From an uncultured Lachnospiraceae bacterium (GTDB taxonomy: Bacteria > Bacillota > Clostridia > Lachnospirales > Lachnospiraceae): a stretch of 63,661 nucleotides of DNA. The position numbers and the translations under genes were made by a program. The stretch covers positions 1-63,661 of the forward strand of contig CAJUHN010000001.1 in NCBI GenBank assembly GCA_910585935.1. Direction: 5' to 3'. The notes beneath the pieces are model-generated. The model worked only from the letters and a program-made list of their open reading frames with translations, was not told the origin of the DNA and ran no database searches. This document shows, piece by piece, positions 63,598 to 63,661 of this stretch; position 1 is the first letter of the stretch; each line of letters begins with the position of its first letter.

Positions 63598-63661
63598 CTA
63601 GCGAAAGGGGAGGGACTATTCCAAAAGAAGCCCCTTGGAAGACGTCGGCACTTAATAAGCA
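63598..63661 (+). repeat. palindromic repeat, copy 11 (cut by window end)
   Basis: The left half of a plus-orientation copy: CTAGC, a left arm of GAAAGGGGAGGGACTATTCC, then the conserved AAAAGAAGCCCCTTGGAAGA and ACGTCGGCACTTAATAAGCA to the end of the window. It faces copy 10 across 2.4 kb. Confidence 0.88.

Noticed and set aside
2376..63661. Palindromic repeats as a CRISPR array
   Set aside because: Units are about 155 bp, kilobases apart, in both orientations and without regular spacers; no cas genes.
2376..63661. Palindromic repeats as ordinary intrinsic terminators
   Set aside because: They lack T runs after the stem, are ten times larger than terminators, and several neighbouring genes have separate terminators.

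Overview
The window looks like chromosomal DNA of a motile, low-GC Clostridia, most likely a member of the Lachnospiraceae. The grounds are the AT-rich base composition, strong AGGAGG ribosome binding sites with occasional TTG/GTG starts, the Firmicutes order ecfA1-ecfA2-ecfT-truA-rplM-rpsI, consensus sigma-D flagellar promoters, a FliW/CsrA pair and the wording of the L13 N-terminus (MKSFMAS). I would not name a genus. I see no rRNA, tRNA or CRISPR array.

Layout. 0-12 kb is a loose set of mostly minus-strand genes: a sialidase-fold protein, a NimA-like flavoprotein, an IS200/IS605 transposase with a damaged active site, a VanZ-RDD membrane protein, a PHP endonuclease/UvrD helicase fusion, a SEC-C protein and a lipoprotein hydrolase. 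12-43 kb is a flagellin and flagellin-glycosylation island. It holds a split transketolase, heptose genes (gmhA-like isomerase, hldE-like kinase/nucleotidyltransferase, epimerases), three related radical SAM/SPASM proteins, methyltransferases, a CgeB-like glycosyltransferase and an almost complete CMP-legionaminate-type pathway (ptmE-like, legB, legC, neuC/legG, neuB/legI, neuA/legF). A Maf (DUF115) flagellin glycosyltransferase, flagellin, fliS, fliD, fliW, csrA and a deacetylase/formyltransferase pair complete it. 44-55 kb carries prfC, a GtrB/GtrA/YfhO-type lipid-linked sugar system, a family 2 glycosyltransferase, nicotinate phosphoribosyltransferase, a double GNAT protein and an SDR oxidoreductase. 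55-61 kb is the ribosomal-protein/ECF-transporter block. 61-63.6 kb is a small accessory patch: a toxin-antitoxin pair, an unrecognised gene and a serine/threonine kinase wrecked by an internal deletion.

How it works together. Sigma-D promoters drive fliD-fliS and flagellin. The flagellin leader has a hairpin presenting an AAGGAT loop plus an SD-overlapping GGA, the expected pair of CsrA sites, and fliW-csrA lies divergently next door, so flagellin translation is probably tuned by FliW-CsrA. The adjoining operon would make a nonulosonic acid and a heptose-type sugar, decorate them and attach them to flagellin.

The most unusual feature is a family of about 155-bp, comparatively GC-rich, stem-loop repeats found only between genes: ten full copies, one cut by the window end and one decayed. 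The core is conserved, but the outer 12-16 bp of the two arms differ in sequence from copy to copy while remaining complementary to each other within each copy. The apical hairpin varies in the same compensated way. Copies come as inverted pairs whose CTAGC ends face each other, enclosing spacers from 0.1 kb to 2.4 kb. I do not recognise this family; it behaves like a structured RNA or ssDNA element, or the ends of a non-autonomous mobile element.
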